64,000 bases of DNA from Cercis canadensis. Lineage: Eukaryota > Streptophyta > Magnoliopsida > Fabales > Fabaceae. The stretch covers positions 150,494 through 214,493 of the forward strand of contig QAOA01003589.1 of the NCBI GenBank assembly GCA_003255065.1, written 5' to 3'. Positions 24,501 through 38,800 of the stretch are shown here, piece after piece. Numbering within the stretch: the first letter of the stretch is position 1; the number at the start of each line of letters is the position of its first letter. Made by a program: the position numbers and the translations under genes. A model generated the notes under the pieces. It did not search any database. It was not told the origin of the DNA and saw only the letters and a list, made by a program, of their open reading frames with translations.

Positions 24501-27500
24501 AAGATATAGTGACTCAACAGGAAACAGTCCATCCCAGATATAGGGAAAAACAAGAAAAATATCCGAGTCAGAAACAGGGATGAATTGAAACAGGTTCCCG
24601 GTCCAGATATAGTGACTCAACAGGAAACAGGCCCATCCCAGATGCAGGGAAAAACTAGAAAACTATCCGAGTCAGAAACAAGGATGAATCGAAATAGCGT
24701 CCCGGTCCATATATAGTGAGTCAACAAGAAACAGGCCCATACCAGATACAGGAAAAAAAAAGAAAAAGATCCGAGTCAGAAACAGGGATGAACCGAAACT
24801 GGGTCCCGGTCCAGATATAGTGACTCAACAGGAAACAGGCCCATCCCTGATATAGGGAAAAACAAGAAAAATATACGAGTCAGAAAAAGGGATGAACCGA
24901 AACAGGGTCCCGGTCCAGATATAGTGACTCCCCGAGAAACAGTCCCGTCGCAGATAAATGGAAAAACGAGAAAAATATTCGAGTCGGAAACAGGGATGAA
25001 CCGAAACAGGGTCCCGGTCTAGATATAATGACTCCCCAGGAAACAGGCCCATCATAGATACAGTGGTCCACAAGAAAAATATCCGAGTTAGAAACAGGGA
25101 TGAACCGAAACAGGGTCCCGGTCCAGATATAGTGACTCAACAGGAAACGGGCCCATCCAAGATGCAGGGAAAAAAAAGAAAAATATCCGAGTCAGAAACA
25201 AGGATGAACCGAAATAGGGTCCCGGTTCAGATATAAAGACTCAACAGGAAACGGGCCCATCCCAGATGCAGGGAAAAACAAGAAAAATATCCGAGTCAGA
25301 AACAGGGATGAACCGAAATAGGGTCCCGGTCCAGATATAGTGACTCAACAGGAAACAGGCCCATCCCAGATATAGGGAAAAACAAGAAAAATATCCTAGT
25401 CAAAAAAAGGGATGAACCGAAACAGGGTCCCGGTCCAGATATAGTGACTCACCGGGAAACAGTCCCGTCGCAGATACACGGAAAAAAGAGAAAAATATTC
25501 GAGTCGGAAACAGGGATGAACCGAAACAGGATCCTGGTCTAGATATAGTGACTCACCAGGAAACAGGCCCATCATAGATACAGTGGTCCACAAGAAAAAT
25601 ATCCGAGTTAATAACAGGGATGAACCGAAACAGGGTCCCGGTCCAGATATAGTGACTCAACAGGAAACAGTCCGTCCCAGATACAGGGAAAAACAAGAAA
25701 AATATCCGAGTCAGAAACAGGGATGAACGAAAACAAGGTCCCGGTCAAGATATAGTGACTCAACAGGAAACAAGCCCATCCCAGATGCATGGAAAAACAA
25801 GAAAACTATCCGAGTCAGAAACAGGGATGAACCGAAATAGGGTCCCGGTCCAGATATAGTAACTCAATAGGAAACAGGCCCATACCAAATACAGAGAAAA
25901 ACAAGAAAAATATCCGAGTCAGAAACAAGGATGAACCGAAACAGGGTCCCGGTCCAGATATAGTGACTCAACAGGAAACAGTCCCATCCCAGATACAGGG
26001 AAAAACAAGAAAAATATCCGAGTCAGAAACAGGGATGAACCGAAACTGGGTCCCGGTCCAGATATAGTGACTCAACAGGAAACAGGCCCATCCCAGATAC
26101 AGGGAAAAACAAGAGAAATATCCGAGTCAGAAAAAGGGATGAACCGAAACAGGGTCCCGGTCCAGATATAGTGACTCACCAGGAAACAGGCCCATCGCAG
26201 ATATAGGTAAAAACAATAATAATATCCGAGTCAGAAACAGGGATGAACTGAAATAGGGTCCCGGTCTAGATATAGTGACTCAACGGGAAACAGTCCCGTC
26301 GCAGATACATGGAAAAACAAGAAAAATATTCGAGTTGGAAACAGGGATGAACCGAAACAGGGTCCCGGTCCAGATATAGTGACTCACCAGGAAACAGGCC
26401 CATCATAGATACAGTGGTCCACAAGAAAAATATACGAGTTAGAAACAGGGATGACCCGAAACAGGGTCCCGGTCAAGATATAGTGACTCAACAGGAATTA
26501 GTCCATCCCAGATATAGGGAAAAACAAGAAAAATATCCGAGTCAGAAACAGGGATGAATTGAAACCGGGTCCCGGTCCAGATATAGTGACTCAACAGGAA
26601 ACAGGCCCATCCCAAATGCAGGGAAAAACAAGAAAACTATCCGAGTCAGAAACATGGATGAAACGAAATAGGGTCCCGGTCCAGATATAGTAACTCAACA
26701 GGAAACAGGCCCATACCAGATACAGAGAAAAACAAGAAAAATATCTGAGTCGGAAACAGAGATGAACCGAAATAGGGTCCCGGTCCAGATATAGTGAGTC
26801 AACAGGAAACAGGCCCATACCAGATACAGGAAAAAACAAGAAAAATATCCGAGTCAGAAACAGGGATGAACCGAAACTGGGTCCCGGTCCAGATATAGTG
26901 ACTCAACAGGAAACAGGCCCATCCCAGATATAGGGAAAAATAGGAAAAATATCCGAGTCAGAAACAGGTATGAACCGAAACTGGGTCCCGGTACAGATAA
27001 TGTGACTCAACAGGAAACAGGCCCACCCCAGATACAGGAAAAAACAAGAAAAATATCCGAGTCAGTAAAAGGGATGAACCAAAACAGGGACCCGGTCCAG
27101 ATATAGTGACTCATCAGGAAACAGGCCCATCCCAGATACAGGGAAAAACAAGAAAAATATCCGAGTCAGAAACAGGGATGAACCGAAACAAGGTCCCGGT
27201 CCAGATATAGTGACTCAACAGGAAACGGGCCCATCCCAATTGCAGGGAAAAACAAGAAAAATATCCGAGTCAGAAACAGAGATGAACCGAAATAGGGTCC
27301 CGATCCAGATATAGTGAGTCAACAGGAAACAGGCCCATACCAGACACAGAGGTCCAGATATAGTGAGTCAACAGGAAACAGGCTCATACCAGATACTGGA
27401 AAAACCAAGAAAAATATCCGAGTCAGAAACAGGGATGAACCGAAACAGGGTCCCGGTCCAGATATAGTGACTCAACAGGAAACGGGCCCATCCCAGATGC

Positions 27501-30088
27501 AGGGAAAAACAAGAAAAATATCCGAGTCAGAAACAGGGATGAACCGAAATAGGGTCCCGGTCCATATATAGTGAGTTAACAGGAAACAGACCCATACCAG
27601 ATACAGGAAAAAACAAGAAAAATAAAGTGAGTCAACAGGAAACAGGCCCATACCAGATACAGGAAAAAACTAGAAAAATATCCGAGTCAGAAAAAGGGAT
27701 GAACCGAAACAGGGTCCCGGTCCAGATATAGTGACTCAACAGGAAACGGTCGTATCCCAGATGCAGGGAAAAACAAGAAAAATATCCGAGTCAGAAACAG
27801 GGATGAACCGAAACAAGGTCCCGGTCCAGATATAGTGACTCAACAGGAAACGGGCCCATCCCGGATGCAGGGAAAAACAAGAAAAATATCCGAGTCAGAA
27901 ACAGGGATGAAGCGAAATAGGGTCCCGGTCTAGATATAGTGAGTCAACAGGAAACAGACCCATACCATATACAGGAAAAAACAAGAAAAATATCCGAGTC
28001 AGAAACAGGGATGAAGCGAAATAGGGTCCCGGTCTAGATATAGTGACTCAACAGGAAACGGGCCCATCCCAGATGCAGGGAAAAACAAGGAAAATATCCA
28101 AGTCAGAAACAGGGATGAACCGAAATAGGGTGCCGGTCCAGATATAGTGAGTCAACAGGAAACAGGCCCATACTAGATACAGGAAAAAACAAGAAAAATA
28201 TCCGAGTCAGAAACAGGGATGAACCGAAACTGGGTCACGGTCCAGATATAGTGACTCAACAGGAAACAGGCCCATCCCAAATATAGGGAAAAACAGGAAA
28301 AAAATCTGAGTTAGAAACAGGGATGAACCGAAACTGGGTCCCGGTCCAGATATTGTGACTCAACAGGAAACAGGCCCATCCCAGATACAGGGAAAAACAA
28401 GAAAAATATCCGAGTCAGAAACAGGGATAAATCGAAATAGGGTGCCGGTCGAGATATAGTGAGTCAACAAGAAACAGGCCCATACCAGATACAGGAAAAA
28501 ATAAGAAAAATATCCGAGTCAGAAACAGGGATGAACCGAAACAGGGTCCCGGTCCAAATATAGTGACTCACCAGGAAACAGTCTCATCCCAGATACAGGG
28601 AAAAAAAAGAAAAATATCCGAGTCAGAAACAGGGATGAACCGAAATAGGGTCCCGGTCCAGATATAGTGAGTCAACAGGAAACAGGCCCATACCAGATAA
28701 AGGAAAAACCAAGAAAAATATCCGAGTCAGAAACAGGGATGAACCAGGAAAAACAGGAAAAATATCCGAGTCAGAAACAGGGATGAACCGATACTGGGTC
28801 CCGGTCCAGATATAGTGACTCAACAGGAAACAGGCCCATCCCAGATACAGGGAAAAAAAAGAAAAATATCCGAGTCAGAAACAGGGATAAACCGAAATAG
28901 GGTGCCGGTCCAGATATAGTGAGTCAACAGGAAACAGGCCCATCCCAGATGCAGGGAAAAACAAGAAAAATATCCGAGTCAGAAAGAGGAATAAACCGAA
29001 ATAGGGTCCCGGTCCAGATATAGTGAGTCAACAGGAAACAGGCCCATACCAGATACAGGAAAAAACAAGAAAAATATCCGAGTCAGAAACAGGGATGAAC
29101 CGAAATAGGGTCCCGGTCCAGATATAGTGAGTCAACAGGAAACAGCGCCATACCAGATAAAGGAAAAAACAAGAAAAATATCCGAGTCAGAAACAGGGAT
29201 GAACCGAAACTGGGTCCCAGTCCAGATATAGTGACTCAACAGGAAACAGGCCCAACCCAGATATAGGGAAACACAGGAAAAATATCCGAGTCAGAAAAAG
29301 GGATGAACCGAAACAGGGTCCCGGTCCAGATATAGTGACTCACCAGGAAACAGGCCCATCGCAGATGCAGGGAAAAACAAGAAAAATATCCGAGTCAGAA
29401 ACAGGGATGAACCGAAACAGGGTCCCGGTCCAGATATAGTGACTCACCAGGAAACAGGCCCATCGCAGATATAGGTAAAAACAATAAAAATATCTGAGTC
29501 AGAAACAGGGATGAACTGAAATAGGGTCCCGGTCTAGATATAGTGACTCACCGAGAAACAGTCCCGTCGCAGATACATGGAAAAAAGAGATAAATATTCA
29601 AGTCGGAAACAGGGATGAACCGAAACAGGGTCCCGGTCCAGATATAGTGACTCACCAGGAAACAGGCCCATCATAGATACAGTGGTCCAAGAGAAATATA
29701 TCCGAGTTAGAAACAGGGATGAACCGAAACAGGGTCCCGGTCCAGATATAGTGACTCAACAGGAAACAGGCCCATTCCCGATATAGGGAAAAACAGGAAA
29801 AATATCCGAGTCAGAAACAGGGATGAAACGAAACTGGGTCCCGGTCCACATATAGTGACTCAACAGGAAACAGGCCCATCCCAGATACAGGGAAAAACAA
29901 GAAAAATATCAGAGTCAGAAACAGGGATAAACCGAAATAGGGTCCCGGTCCAGATATAGTGACTCAACAGGAAACAGGCCCATCCCAGATACAGGAAAAA
30001 ACAAGAAAAATATCCGAGTCAGAAACAGGGATGAACCGAAACTGGGTCCCGGTCCAGATATAGTGACTCAACAGGAAACAGGCCCATC

Positions 30089-31024
30089 CCAGATACAGGG
30101 AAAAACAAGAAAAATATCCGAGTCAGAAACAGGGATGAACCGAAACTGGGTCCCGGTCCAGATATAGTGACTCAACAGGAAACAGGCCCATCCCAGATAC
30201 AGGGAAAAACAAGAAAAATATCCGAGTCAGAAACAGGGATGAACCGAAACTGGGTCCCGGTCCAGATATAGTGACTCAACAGGAAACAGGCCCATCCCAG
30301 ATACAGGGAAAAACAAGAAAAATATCCGAGTCAGAAACAGGGATGAACCGAAACTGGGTCCCGGTCCAGATATAGTGACTCAACAGGAAACAGGCCCATC
30401 CCAGATACAGGGAAAAACAAGAAAAATATCCGAGTCAGAAACAGGGATGAACCGAAACTGGGTCCCGGTCCAGATATAGTGACTCAACAGGAAACAGGCC
30501 CATCCCAGATACAGGGAAAAACAAGAAAAATATCCGAGTCAGAAACAGGGATGAACCGAAACTGGGTCCCGGTCCAGATATAGTGACTCAACAGGAAACA
30601 GGCCCATCCCAGATACAGGGAAAAACAAGAAAAATATCCGAGTCAGAAACAGGGATGAACCGAAACTGGGTCCCGGTCCAGATATAGTGACTCAACAGGA
30701 AACAGGCCCATCCCAGATACAGGGAAAAACAAGAAAAATATCCGAGTCAGAAACAGGGATGAACCGAAACTGGGTCCCGGTCCAGATATAGTGACTCAAC
30801 AGGAAACAGGCCCATCCCAGATACAGGGAAAAACAAGAAAAATATCCGAGTCAGAAACAGGGATGAACCGAAACTGGGTCCCGGTCCAGATATAGTGACT
30901 CAACAGGAAACAGGCCCATCCCAGATACAGGGAAAAACAAGAAAAATATCCGAGTCAGAAACAGGGATGAACCGAAACTGGGTCCCGGTCCAGATATAGT
31001 GACTCAACAGGAAACAGGCCCATC
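30089..31024. repeat. Block of nine near-identical A monomers
   Basis: Nine consecutive 104-bp units (936 bp), each ccagatacaggg... cgaaactgggtcccgg... aggaaacaggcccat, appear identical by eye, with partial matches on both sides. The run ends where a C cassette begins (cagaaaaagggatgaacc, then gcagatataggt). It is the longest homogeneous tract in the window and the best guess at the currently amplifying monomer. Confidence 0.85.
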
Positions 31025-32781
31025 CCAGATACAGGGAAAAACAAGAAAAATATCCGAGTCAGAAAAAGGGATGAACCGAAACAGGGTCCCGGTCCAGATA
31101 TAGTGACTCACCAGGAAACAGGCCCATCGCAGATATAGGTAAAAACAATAAAAATATCCGAGTCAGAAACAGGGATGAACTGAAATACGGTCCCGGTCTA
31201 GATATAGTGACTCACCGAGAAACAGTCCCGTCGCAGATACATGGAAAAAAGAGAAAAATATTCGTGTCGGAAACAGAGATGAACCGAAACAGGGTCCCGG
31301 TCCAGATATAGTGACTCACCAGGAAACAGGCCCATCAAAGATACAGTGGTCCACAAGAAAAATATCCGAGTTAGAAACAGGGATGAACCGAAACAGGGTC
31401 CCGGTCCAGATATAGTGACTCAACAAGAAACAGTCCATCCCAGATACAGGGAAAAACAGGAAAAATATCCGAGTCAGAAACAGGGATGAACCGAAACTGG
31501 GTCCCGGTCCAGATATAGTGACTCAACAAGAAACAGGCCCATCCCAGATTTAGGGAAAAACAAGAAAAATATCCGAGTCAGAAACAGGGATGAACCGAAA
31601 CTGGGTCCCGGTCCAGATATAGTGACTCAACAGGAAACAGGCCCATCCCAGATATAGGGAAAAACAAGAAAAATATCCGAGTCAGAAACAGGGATGAACC
31701 GAAACAAGGTCCCGGTCCAGATATAGTGACTCAACAGGAAACGGGCCCATCCCAGATGTAGGGAAAAACAAGAAAAATATCCGAGTCAGAAACAGGGATG
31801 AACCGAAATAGGGACCCGGTCCAGATATAGTGAGTAAACAGGAAACAGGCCCATACCAGATACAGGAAAAAACAAGAAAAATATCCGAGTCAGAAATAGG
31901 AATGAACCGAAACAGGGTCTCGGTCCAGATAAAGTGACACACCAGGAAACAGGCCCATCGCAGATATAGGTAAAAACAATAAAAATATCCGAGTCAGAAA
32001 CAGGGATGAACTGAAATACGGTCCCGGTCTAGATATTGTGACTCACCGAGAAACAGTCCCGTCGCAGATACATGGAAAAAAAAGAAAAATATTCGTGTCG
32101 GAAACAGGGATGAACCGAAACAGGGTCCCGGTCCAGATATAGTGACTCACCAGGAAACAGGCCCATCATAGATACAGTGGTCCACAAGAAAAATATCCGA
32201 GTTAGAAACAGGGATGAACCGAAACAGGGTCCCGGTCCAGATATAGTGACTCAACAGGAAACAGGCCCATCCCAGATACAGGGAAAAACAAGAAAAATAT
32301 CCGAGTCAGAAACAGGGATAAATCGAAATAGGATCCCGGTCCAGATATAGTGAGTCAACAGGAAACAGGCTCATACCAGATACAGGAAAAAACAAGAAAA
32401 ATATCCGAGTCAGAAACAGGGATGAACCGAAACAGGGTCCCGGTCCAGATATAGTGACTCAACAGGAAACAGGCCCATCCCAGATATATGGAAAAACAGG
32501 AAAAGTATCCGAGTCAGAAACAGGGATGAACCGAAACTGGGTCCCGGTCCAGATATAGTGACTCAACAGGAAACGGGCCCATCCCAGATGCAGGGAAAAA
32601 CAAGAAAAATATCCGAGTCAGAAACAGGGATGAACCGAAACAGGGTCCCGGTCCAGATATAGTGACTCAACAGGAAACGGGCCCATCCCAGATGCAGGGA
32701 AAAACAAGAAAAATATCCGAGTCAGAAACAGGGATGAACCGAAATAGGGTCCCGGTCCAGATAAAGTGAGCCAACAGGAAA

Positions 32782-32815
32782 GTCCGGGTATGGTCTATGT
32801 CCTTTTTGGTTCTTT
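32782..32815. other. In-register complement (not reversed) of satellite, 34 bases
   Basis: After ccaacaggaaa the array should continue caggcccataccaga...; it instead reads gtccgggtatggtct.... All 34 bases are the complement, in the same order, of a known monomer variant (the one with ggaaaaaccaagaaa, present for example near 28700). The satellite then resumes exactly in phase with aatatccgag. No bases are gained or lost. Confidence 0.92.
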
Positions 32816-35800
32816 AATATCCGAGTCCGAAACAGGGATGAACCGAAACAGGGTCCCGGTCCAGATATAGTGACGCAACAGGAAACGGGCCCATCCCAGA
32901 TGCAGGGAAAAACAAGAAAAATATCCGAGTCAGAAACAGGGATGAACCGAAATAGGGTCCCGGTCCAGATATAGTGAGTCAACAGGAAACAGGCCCATAC
33001 CAGATACAGGAAAAAACAAGAAAAATATCCGAGTCAGAAACAGGGATGAACCGAAATTGGGTCCCCGTCCAAATATAGTGACTCAACAGGAAACAGGCCC
33101 ATCCCAGATATAGGGAAAAACAGGAAAAATATTCGAGTCAGAAAAAGGGATGAACCGAAACAGGGTCCAGGAAAAAACAAGAAAAATATCCGAGTCAGAA
33201 ACAGGGATGAACCGAGACTGGATCCCGGTCCAGATATAGTGAGTCAACAGGAAACAGGCCCATCCCAGATATAGGGAAAAACAGGAAAAATATCCGAGTC
33301 AGAAACAGGGATGAACGACACTGGGTCCCGGTCCAGATATAGTGAGTCAACAGGAAACAGGCCCATCCCAGATACAGGGAAAAACAAGAAAAATATCCGA
33401 GTCAGAAACAGGGATGAACCGAAACAGGGTCCCGGTCCAGATATAGTGACTCAACAGGAAACGGGCCCATCCCAGATGCAGGGAAAAAACAAGAAAAATA
33501 TCCGAGTCAGAAACAGGGATGAACCGAAATAGGCTCCCGGTCCAGATATAGTGAGTCAACAGGAAACAGGCCCATACCAGATACAGGAAAAAACAAGAAA
33601 AATATCCGAGTCAGAAACAGGGATGAACCGAAACTGGGTCCCGGTCCAGATATAGTGACTCAACAGGAAACAGGCCCATCCCAGATACAGGGAAAAACAA
33701 GAAAAATATCCGAGTCAGAAAAAGGGATGAACCGAAACAGGGTCCCGGTCCAGATATAGTGACTCACCAGGAAACAGGCCCATCGCAGATATAGGTAAAA
33801 ACAATAAAAATATCTGAGTCAGAAACATGGATGAACTGAAATAGGGTCCCGGTCTAGATATAGTGACTAACCGAGAAACAGTCCCGTCGCAGATATATGG
33901 AAAAAAGAGAAAAATATTCGAGTCGGAAACAGGGATGAACCGAAACAGGGTCCCGGTCCAGATATAGTGACTCAGCAGGAAACAGGCCCATCATAGATAC
34001 AGTGGTCCACAAGAAAAATATCCGATTTAGAAACAGGGATGAACCGAAACAGGGTCCCGGTCCACATATAGTGACTCAACAGGAAACAGTCCATCCCAGA
34101 TAAAGGGAAAAACAAGAAAAATATCCGAGTCAGAAACAGGGATGAACCGAAACAGGGTCCCGGTCCAGATATAGTGACTCAACAGGAAACGGGCCCATCC
34201 CAGATGCGGGGAAAAATAAGAAAAATATCCGAGTCAGAAACAGGGATGAACCGAAACAAGGTCCCGGTCCAGATATAGTGACTCAACAGGAAACGGGCCC
34301 TTCCCAGATGCTGGGAAAAACAAGAAAAATATCCGAGTCAGAAACAGGGATGAACCGAAACAAGGTCCCGGTCCAGATATAGTGACTCAACAGGAAACGG
34401 GCCCATCCCAGATGCAGGGAAAAACAAGAAAAATATCCGAGTCAGAAACAGGGATGAACCGAAATAGGGTCCCGGTCCAGATATAGTGAGTCAAGAGGAA
34501 ACAGGCCCATACCAGAGACAGGAAAAAAGAAGAAAAATATCCGAGTCAGAAACAGGGATGAACCGAAACTGGGTCCCGGTCCAGATATAGTGACTCAACA
34601 AGAAGAAGGCCCATCCCAGATATAGGGAAAAACAGGAAAAATATCCGAGTCAGACACAGGGATGAACCGAAACTGGGTCCCGGTCTAGATATAGTGACTC
34701 AACAGGAAACAGGCCCATCCCAGATACAGGGAAAAACAGGAAAAATATCCGAGTCAGAAACAGGGATGAACCGAAACTGGGTCCCGGTCCAGATATAGTG
34801 ACTCAACAGGAAACAGGCCCATCCCAGATACAGGGAAAAACAAGAAAAATATCCGAGTCAGAAAAAGGGATGAACCGAAACAGGGTCCCGGTCCAGATAT
34901 AGTGACTCAACATGAAATGGGCCCATCCCAGATGCAGGGAAAAACAAGAAAAATATCCGAGTCAGAAACAGGGATGAACCGAAACAAGGTCCCGGTCCAG
35001 ATATAGTGACTCAACAGGAAACGGGCCCATCCAGGATGCAGGGAAAAATAAGAAAAATATCCGAGTCAGAAACAGGGATGAACCGAAATAGGGTCCCGGT
35101 CCAGATATAGTGAGTCAACAGGAAACAGGCCCATACCAGATACAGGAAAAAACAAGAAAAATATCCGAGTCAGAAACAGGGATGAACCAAAACTGGGTCC
35201 CGGTCCAGACATAGTGAGTCAACAGGAAACAGGCCCATCCCAGATACAGGGAAAAACAAGAAAAATATCCGAGTCAGAAACAGGGATAAACCGAAATAGG
35301 GTGCCGGTCCAGATATAGTGAGTCAACAGGAAACAGGCCCATACCAGATACAGGAAAAAACAAGAAAAATATCCGAGTCAGAAACAGGGATGAACCGAAA
35401 CTGGGTCCCGGTCCAGATATAGTGACTCAACAGGAAGAAGGCCCATCCCAGATATAGGGAAAAACTGGAAAAATATCCGAGTCAGAAACAGGGATAAACC
35501 GAAACTGGGTCCCGGTCTAGATATAGTGACTCAACAGGAAACAGGCCCATCCCAGATACAGGGAAAAACAAGAAAAATATCCGAGTCAGAAACAGGGATG
35601 AACCGAAACTGGGTCCCGGTCCAGATATAGTGACTCAACAGGAAACAGGCCCATCCCAGATACAGGGAAAAACAAGAAAAATATCCGAGTCAGAAAAAGG
35701 GATGAACCGAAACAGGGTCCCGGTCCAGATATAGTGACTCAACAGGAAATGGGCCCATCCCAGATGCAGGTAAAAACAAGAAAAATATCCGAGTCAACCA

Positions 35801-38800
35801 AATGCAGGGAAAAACAAGAAAAATATCCGAGTAAGAAACAGGGTTGAACCAAAACAAGGTCCCGGTCCAGATATAGTGACTCAACAGGAAACAGGCCCAT
35901 CCCAGATATATGGAAAAACAGGAAAAATATCCGAGTCAGAAACAGGGATGAACCGAAACTGGGTCCCGGTCAGATATAGTGACTCAACAGGAAACAGGCC
36001 CATCCCAGATACAGGGAAAAACAAGAAAAATATCCGAGTTCAGAAAAGGGATGAACCGAAACTGGGTCCCGGTCCAAATATAGTGACTCAACAGGAAACA
36101 GGCCCATCCCAGATAGAGGGAAAAACAGAAAAAATATCCGAGTCAGAAACAGGGATGAACCGAAACTGGGTCCCGGTCCAGATATAGTGACTCAACAGGA
36201 AACAGGCCCATCCCAGATACAGGGAAAAACAAGAAAAATATCCGAGTCAGAAACAGGGATAAACCGAAATAGGGTCCCGGTCCAGATATAGTGAGTCAAC
36301 AGGAAACAGGCCCACACTAGATACAGGAAAAAACAAGAAAAATATCCGAGTCAGAAAGAGGGAAAAAACAGGAAAAATATCCGAGTCAGAAACAGGGATG
36401 AATCGAAACTTGGACCCGGTCCAGATATATTGACTCAACAGGAAACAGGCCCATCCCAGATACAGGGAAAAACAAGAAAAATATCCGAGTCAGAAACAGG
36501 GATAAATCGAAATAGGGTGCCGGTCCATATATAGTGAGTCAACAGGCCCATACCAGATACAGGAAAAAACAAGAAAAATATCCGAGTCAGAAACAGGGAT
36601 GAACCGAAACAGGGTCCCGGTCCAGATATAGTGACTCAACAGGAAACAGGCCCATCCCAGATACAGGGAAAAACAAGAAAAATATCCGAGTCAGAAACAG
36701 GGATGAACCGAAACTGGGTCCCGGTCCAGATATAGTGACTCAACAGGAAACAGGCCCATCCCAGATACAGGGAAAAACAAGAAAAATATCCGAGTCAGAA
36801 ACAGGGATGAACCGAAACTGGGTCCCGGTCCAGATATAGTGACTCAACAGGAAACAGGCCCATCCCAGATACAGGGAAAAACAAGAAAAATATCCGAGTC
36901 AGAAACAGGGATGAACCGAAATAGGGTGCCGGTCCAGATATAGTGAGTCAACAGGAAACAGGCCCATCCCAGATATAGGGAAAAACAGGAAAAATATCCG
37001 AGTCAGAAAAAGGGATGAATCGAAACTGGGTCCCGGTCCAGATATAGTGACTCAACAGGAAACAAGCCCATACCAGATACAGGAAAAAACAAGAAAAAAT
37101 ACAGGGAAAAACAAGAAAAATATCCGACTCAGAAACAGGGATAGACCGAAATAGGGTGCCGGTCCAGATATAGTGAGTCAACAGGAAACAGGCCCATACC
37201 AGATACAGGAAAAAACAAGAAAAATATCCGAGTCAGAAACAGGGATGAACCGAAACTGGGTCCCGGTCCAGATATAGTGACTCAACAGGAAACAGGCCCA
37301 TCCCAGATACAGGGAAAAAAAAGAAAAATATCCGAGTCAGAAACAGGGATGAACCGAAATAGGGTCCAGGTCCAGATATAGTGAGTCAACAGGAAACAGA
37401 CCCATACCAGATACAGGAAAAAACAAGAAAAATATCCGAGTCAGAAACAGGGATGAACCGAAACTGGGTCCCGATCTAGATATGGTGACTCAACAGGAAA
37501 CAGGCCCATCCCAGATATAGGGAAAAACAGGAAAAATATACGAGTCAGAAACACGGATGAACCGAAACTGGGTCCCGGTCCAGATATAGTGACTCAACAG
37601 GAAACAGGCCCATCCCAGATACAGGGAAAAACAAGAAAAATATCCGAGTCAGAAACAGGGATGAACCGAAACAGGGTCCCGGTCCAGATATAGTGAATCA
37701 ACAGGAAACGGGCCCATCCCGGATGCAGGGAAAAACAAGAAATAATAGTGACTCAACAGGAAACAGTCCATCCCAGATACATGGAAAAACCAGAAAAATA
37801 TCCGAGTCAGAAACAGGGATGTACCGAAACAGGGTCCCGGTCCAGATATAGTGACTCAACAGGAAACGGGCCCATCCCAGAAGCAGGGAAAAAGAAGAAA
37901 AATTTCCGAGTCAGAAACAGGGATGAACCGAAATAGGGTCCCGATCCAGATATAGTGACTCAACAGGAAACAGGCTCATACCAGATACAGGAAAAAACAA
38001 GAAAAATATCCGAGTCAGAAACAGGGATGAACCGAAACAGGGTCCCGGTCCAGATATAGTGACTCAACAGGAAACAGACCCATCCCAGATACAGGGAACA
38101 ATAAGAAAAATATCCGAGTCAGAAAAAGGGATGAACCAAAACAGGGTCCCGGTCCAGATATAGTGACTCACCAGGAAACAGGCCCATCGCAGATATAGGT
38201 AAAAACAATAAAAATATCCGAGTCAGAAACAGGGATGAACCGAAAGAAGGTCCCGGTACAGATATAGTGACTCAACAAGAAACGGGCCCATCCCAGATGC
38301 AGGGAAAAACAAGAAAAATATCCGAGTCAGAAACAGAGATGAACCGAAATAGGGTCCCGGTCCAGATATAGTGAGTCAACAGGAAACAGGCCCATACCAG
38401 ATACAGGAAAAAACAAGAAAAATATCCGAGTCAGAAACAGGGATGAACCGAAACAGGGTCCCGGTCCAGATATAGTGACTCAACAGGAAACGGGCCCATC
38501 CCAGATGCAGGGAAAGACAAGAAAAATATCCGGGTCAGAAACAGGGATGAACCGAAATAGGGTCCCTGTCCAGATATAGTGAGTCAACAAGAAACAGTCC
38601 CATACCAGATACAGGAAAAAACAAGAAAAATATCCGAGTCAGAAACAGGGATGAACCGAAACTGGGTCCCGGTCCAGATATAGTGACTCAACAGGAAACG
38701 GGCCCATCCCAGATGCAGGGAAAAACAAGAAAAATATCCGAGTCAGAAACAGGGATGAACCGAAATAGGGTCCCGGTCCAGATATAGTGAGTCAACAGGA

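Noticed and set aside
30089-31024. Coding tandem-repeat protein
   Set aside because: The period is not a multiple of three and frames close within a few monomers, so no long repeat protein can be read.
32782-32815. Small foreign insertion or ordinary inversion
   Set aside because: The patch keeps exact length and register and matches the complement at every base; the reverse complement of the satellite does not fit.
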